Part shown: piece after piece, positions 63,592-64,000 of the stretch
Layout of the letters: each line of letters starts with the position of its first letter
Position numbering within the stretch: position 1 is the stretch's first letter
Assembly (NCBI GenBank): GCA_947503895.1
Contig: CANNFT010000002.1
Span: forward strand, 310,001 to 374,000
Direction: 5' to 3'
Length of the DNA stretch: 64,000 nucleotides
Source: an uncultured Saccharospirillaceae bacterium
GTDB taxonomy: Bacteria; Pseudomonadota; Gammaproteobacteria; Pseudomonadales; Oceanobacteraceae
The notes under the pieces: generated by a model
Told to the model about the DNA's origin: nothing
The model's database searches: none
Seen by the model: the letters and a program-made list of their open reading frames with translations, nothing else
Translations under genes and position numbers: made by a program

Positions 63592-63838
63592 CATGACTGT
63601 CAGCGTATAACATTAATAAGAGCACTAATTTTAGGGTGATCAATAATAAAAACCAATCGTATCCGTTGGGAAAATTGTTAAGAATATTGAGATTAATTCG
63701 ATACTAGGCTTAGTTACTTTACTATAGAGTTCTAGGCAGAATAAATTAAAAAAAGTAATGCTTAATCCTTATCGCTAATAGCAAGTTTTACCAATACACT
63801 GTCATTTCCCATTAGGCTGAATTGCAATTGATCAGGAT

Positions 63839-64000
63839 ATGAAAAATTTTTTAATTATACTGGTCTGTTTTCTTTTGGGTTGCTCATTACAAACAAAATC
63901 CCAATATGAATCCATAGAAGTATTGTTATTCTCAACAATTCATAAAGGCACTCAAGAAAGTCAATATAAAGCCTGTATATACCTCGCAGAATTGGCTTTA
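63839..64000 (+). CDS. Putative lipoprotein (partial, runs off window)
   Basis: Open from the ATG at 63839 to the window end, 54 codons. It begins MKNFLIILVCFLLGCSLQ, a lipoprotein signal with lipobox LLGC, followed by SQYESIEVLLFSTIHKGTQE and CIYLAELAL. The rest and the family are not visible. The ribosome-binding site is poor (AGG very close to the start). Confidence 0.6.
   Translation, partial: MKNFLIILVCFLLGCSLQTKSQYESIEVLLFSTIHKGTQESQYKACIYLAELAL

Overview
The window is a chromosomal replication-origin neighbourhood from a gammaproteobacterium. It contains the classic run rpmH-dnaA-dnaN-recF-gyrB, preceded by atpIBEFHAGDC-parB-parA-rsmG-mnmG-mnmE-yidC-yidD-rnpA. Gene order, the adjacent glmU/glmS, the prlC-yheV pair and the znu genes near the origin resemble Pseudomonas and marine Oceanospirillales-type bacteria. 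A LodA/LodB-type oxidase cluster, a GlyGly-CTERM protein and moderate base composition fit a marine heterotroph. I cannot name the species.

Layout. 1-11.3 kb: zinc uptake (znuA | znuCB), a REP-associated transposase with its repeats, a SCO1-type copper chaperone, a MATE exporter, an exported ATP-dependent DNA ligase, a solute-binding protein, a gamma-carbonic anhydrase, oligopeptidase A (prlC) and the zinc-ribbon gene yheV. 11.3-19.2 kb: an accessory island bounded by two near-identical 81-base copies of the 3' part of yheV. It carries a four-gene operon (small Tat-type protein, LodA-like, LodB-like, large pentaheme cytochrome c) and a decayed IS110 transposase. 19.2-24.7 kb: loosely packed accessory genes (ADP-ribosylglycohydrolase, S8 peptidase, small membrane proteins, dual-specificity-type phosphatase, outer-membrane barrel). 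24.8-29.1 kb: glmS, glmU and a TrmB-family regulator. 29.2-39 kb: an orphan second atpC, an oppABCDF peptide importer, a recQ pseudogene and a GlyGly-CTERM surface protein. 39.2-46.3 kb: the complete F1Fo ATP synthase operon. 46.6-62.8 kb: parAB, tRNA-modification genes, membrane insertion genes and the origin/dnaA block. The end holds a kinase-like protein and the start of a lipoprotein gene.

How the parts work together. All core genes left of about 56 kb (atp, par, mnm, yid, rpmH) are on the minus strand and all right of it (dnaA, dnaN, recF, gyrB) are on the plus strand, so the strand switch falls in the AT-rich rpmH-dnaA gap, the best oriC candidate. A second, denser DnaA-box cluster lies 4.5 kb away between mnmG and mnmE. 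ParB and ParA are encoded here and two parS sites lie inside recF, so origin segregation is encoded in cis. The most unusual item is the Lod-type operon: the LodA-like protein appears to lack the cysteine needed for the cysteine tryptophylquinone cofactor, and it is joined to a pentaheme cytochrome that could take electrons from it.
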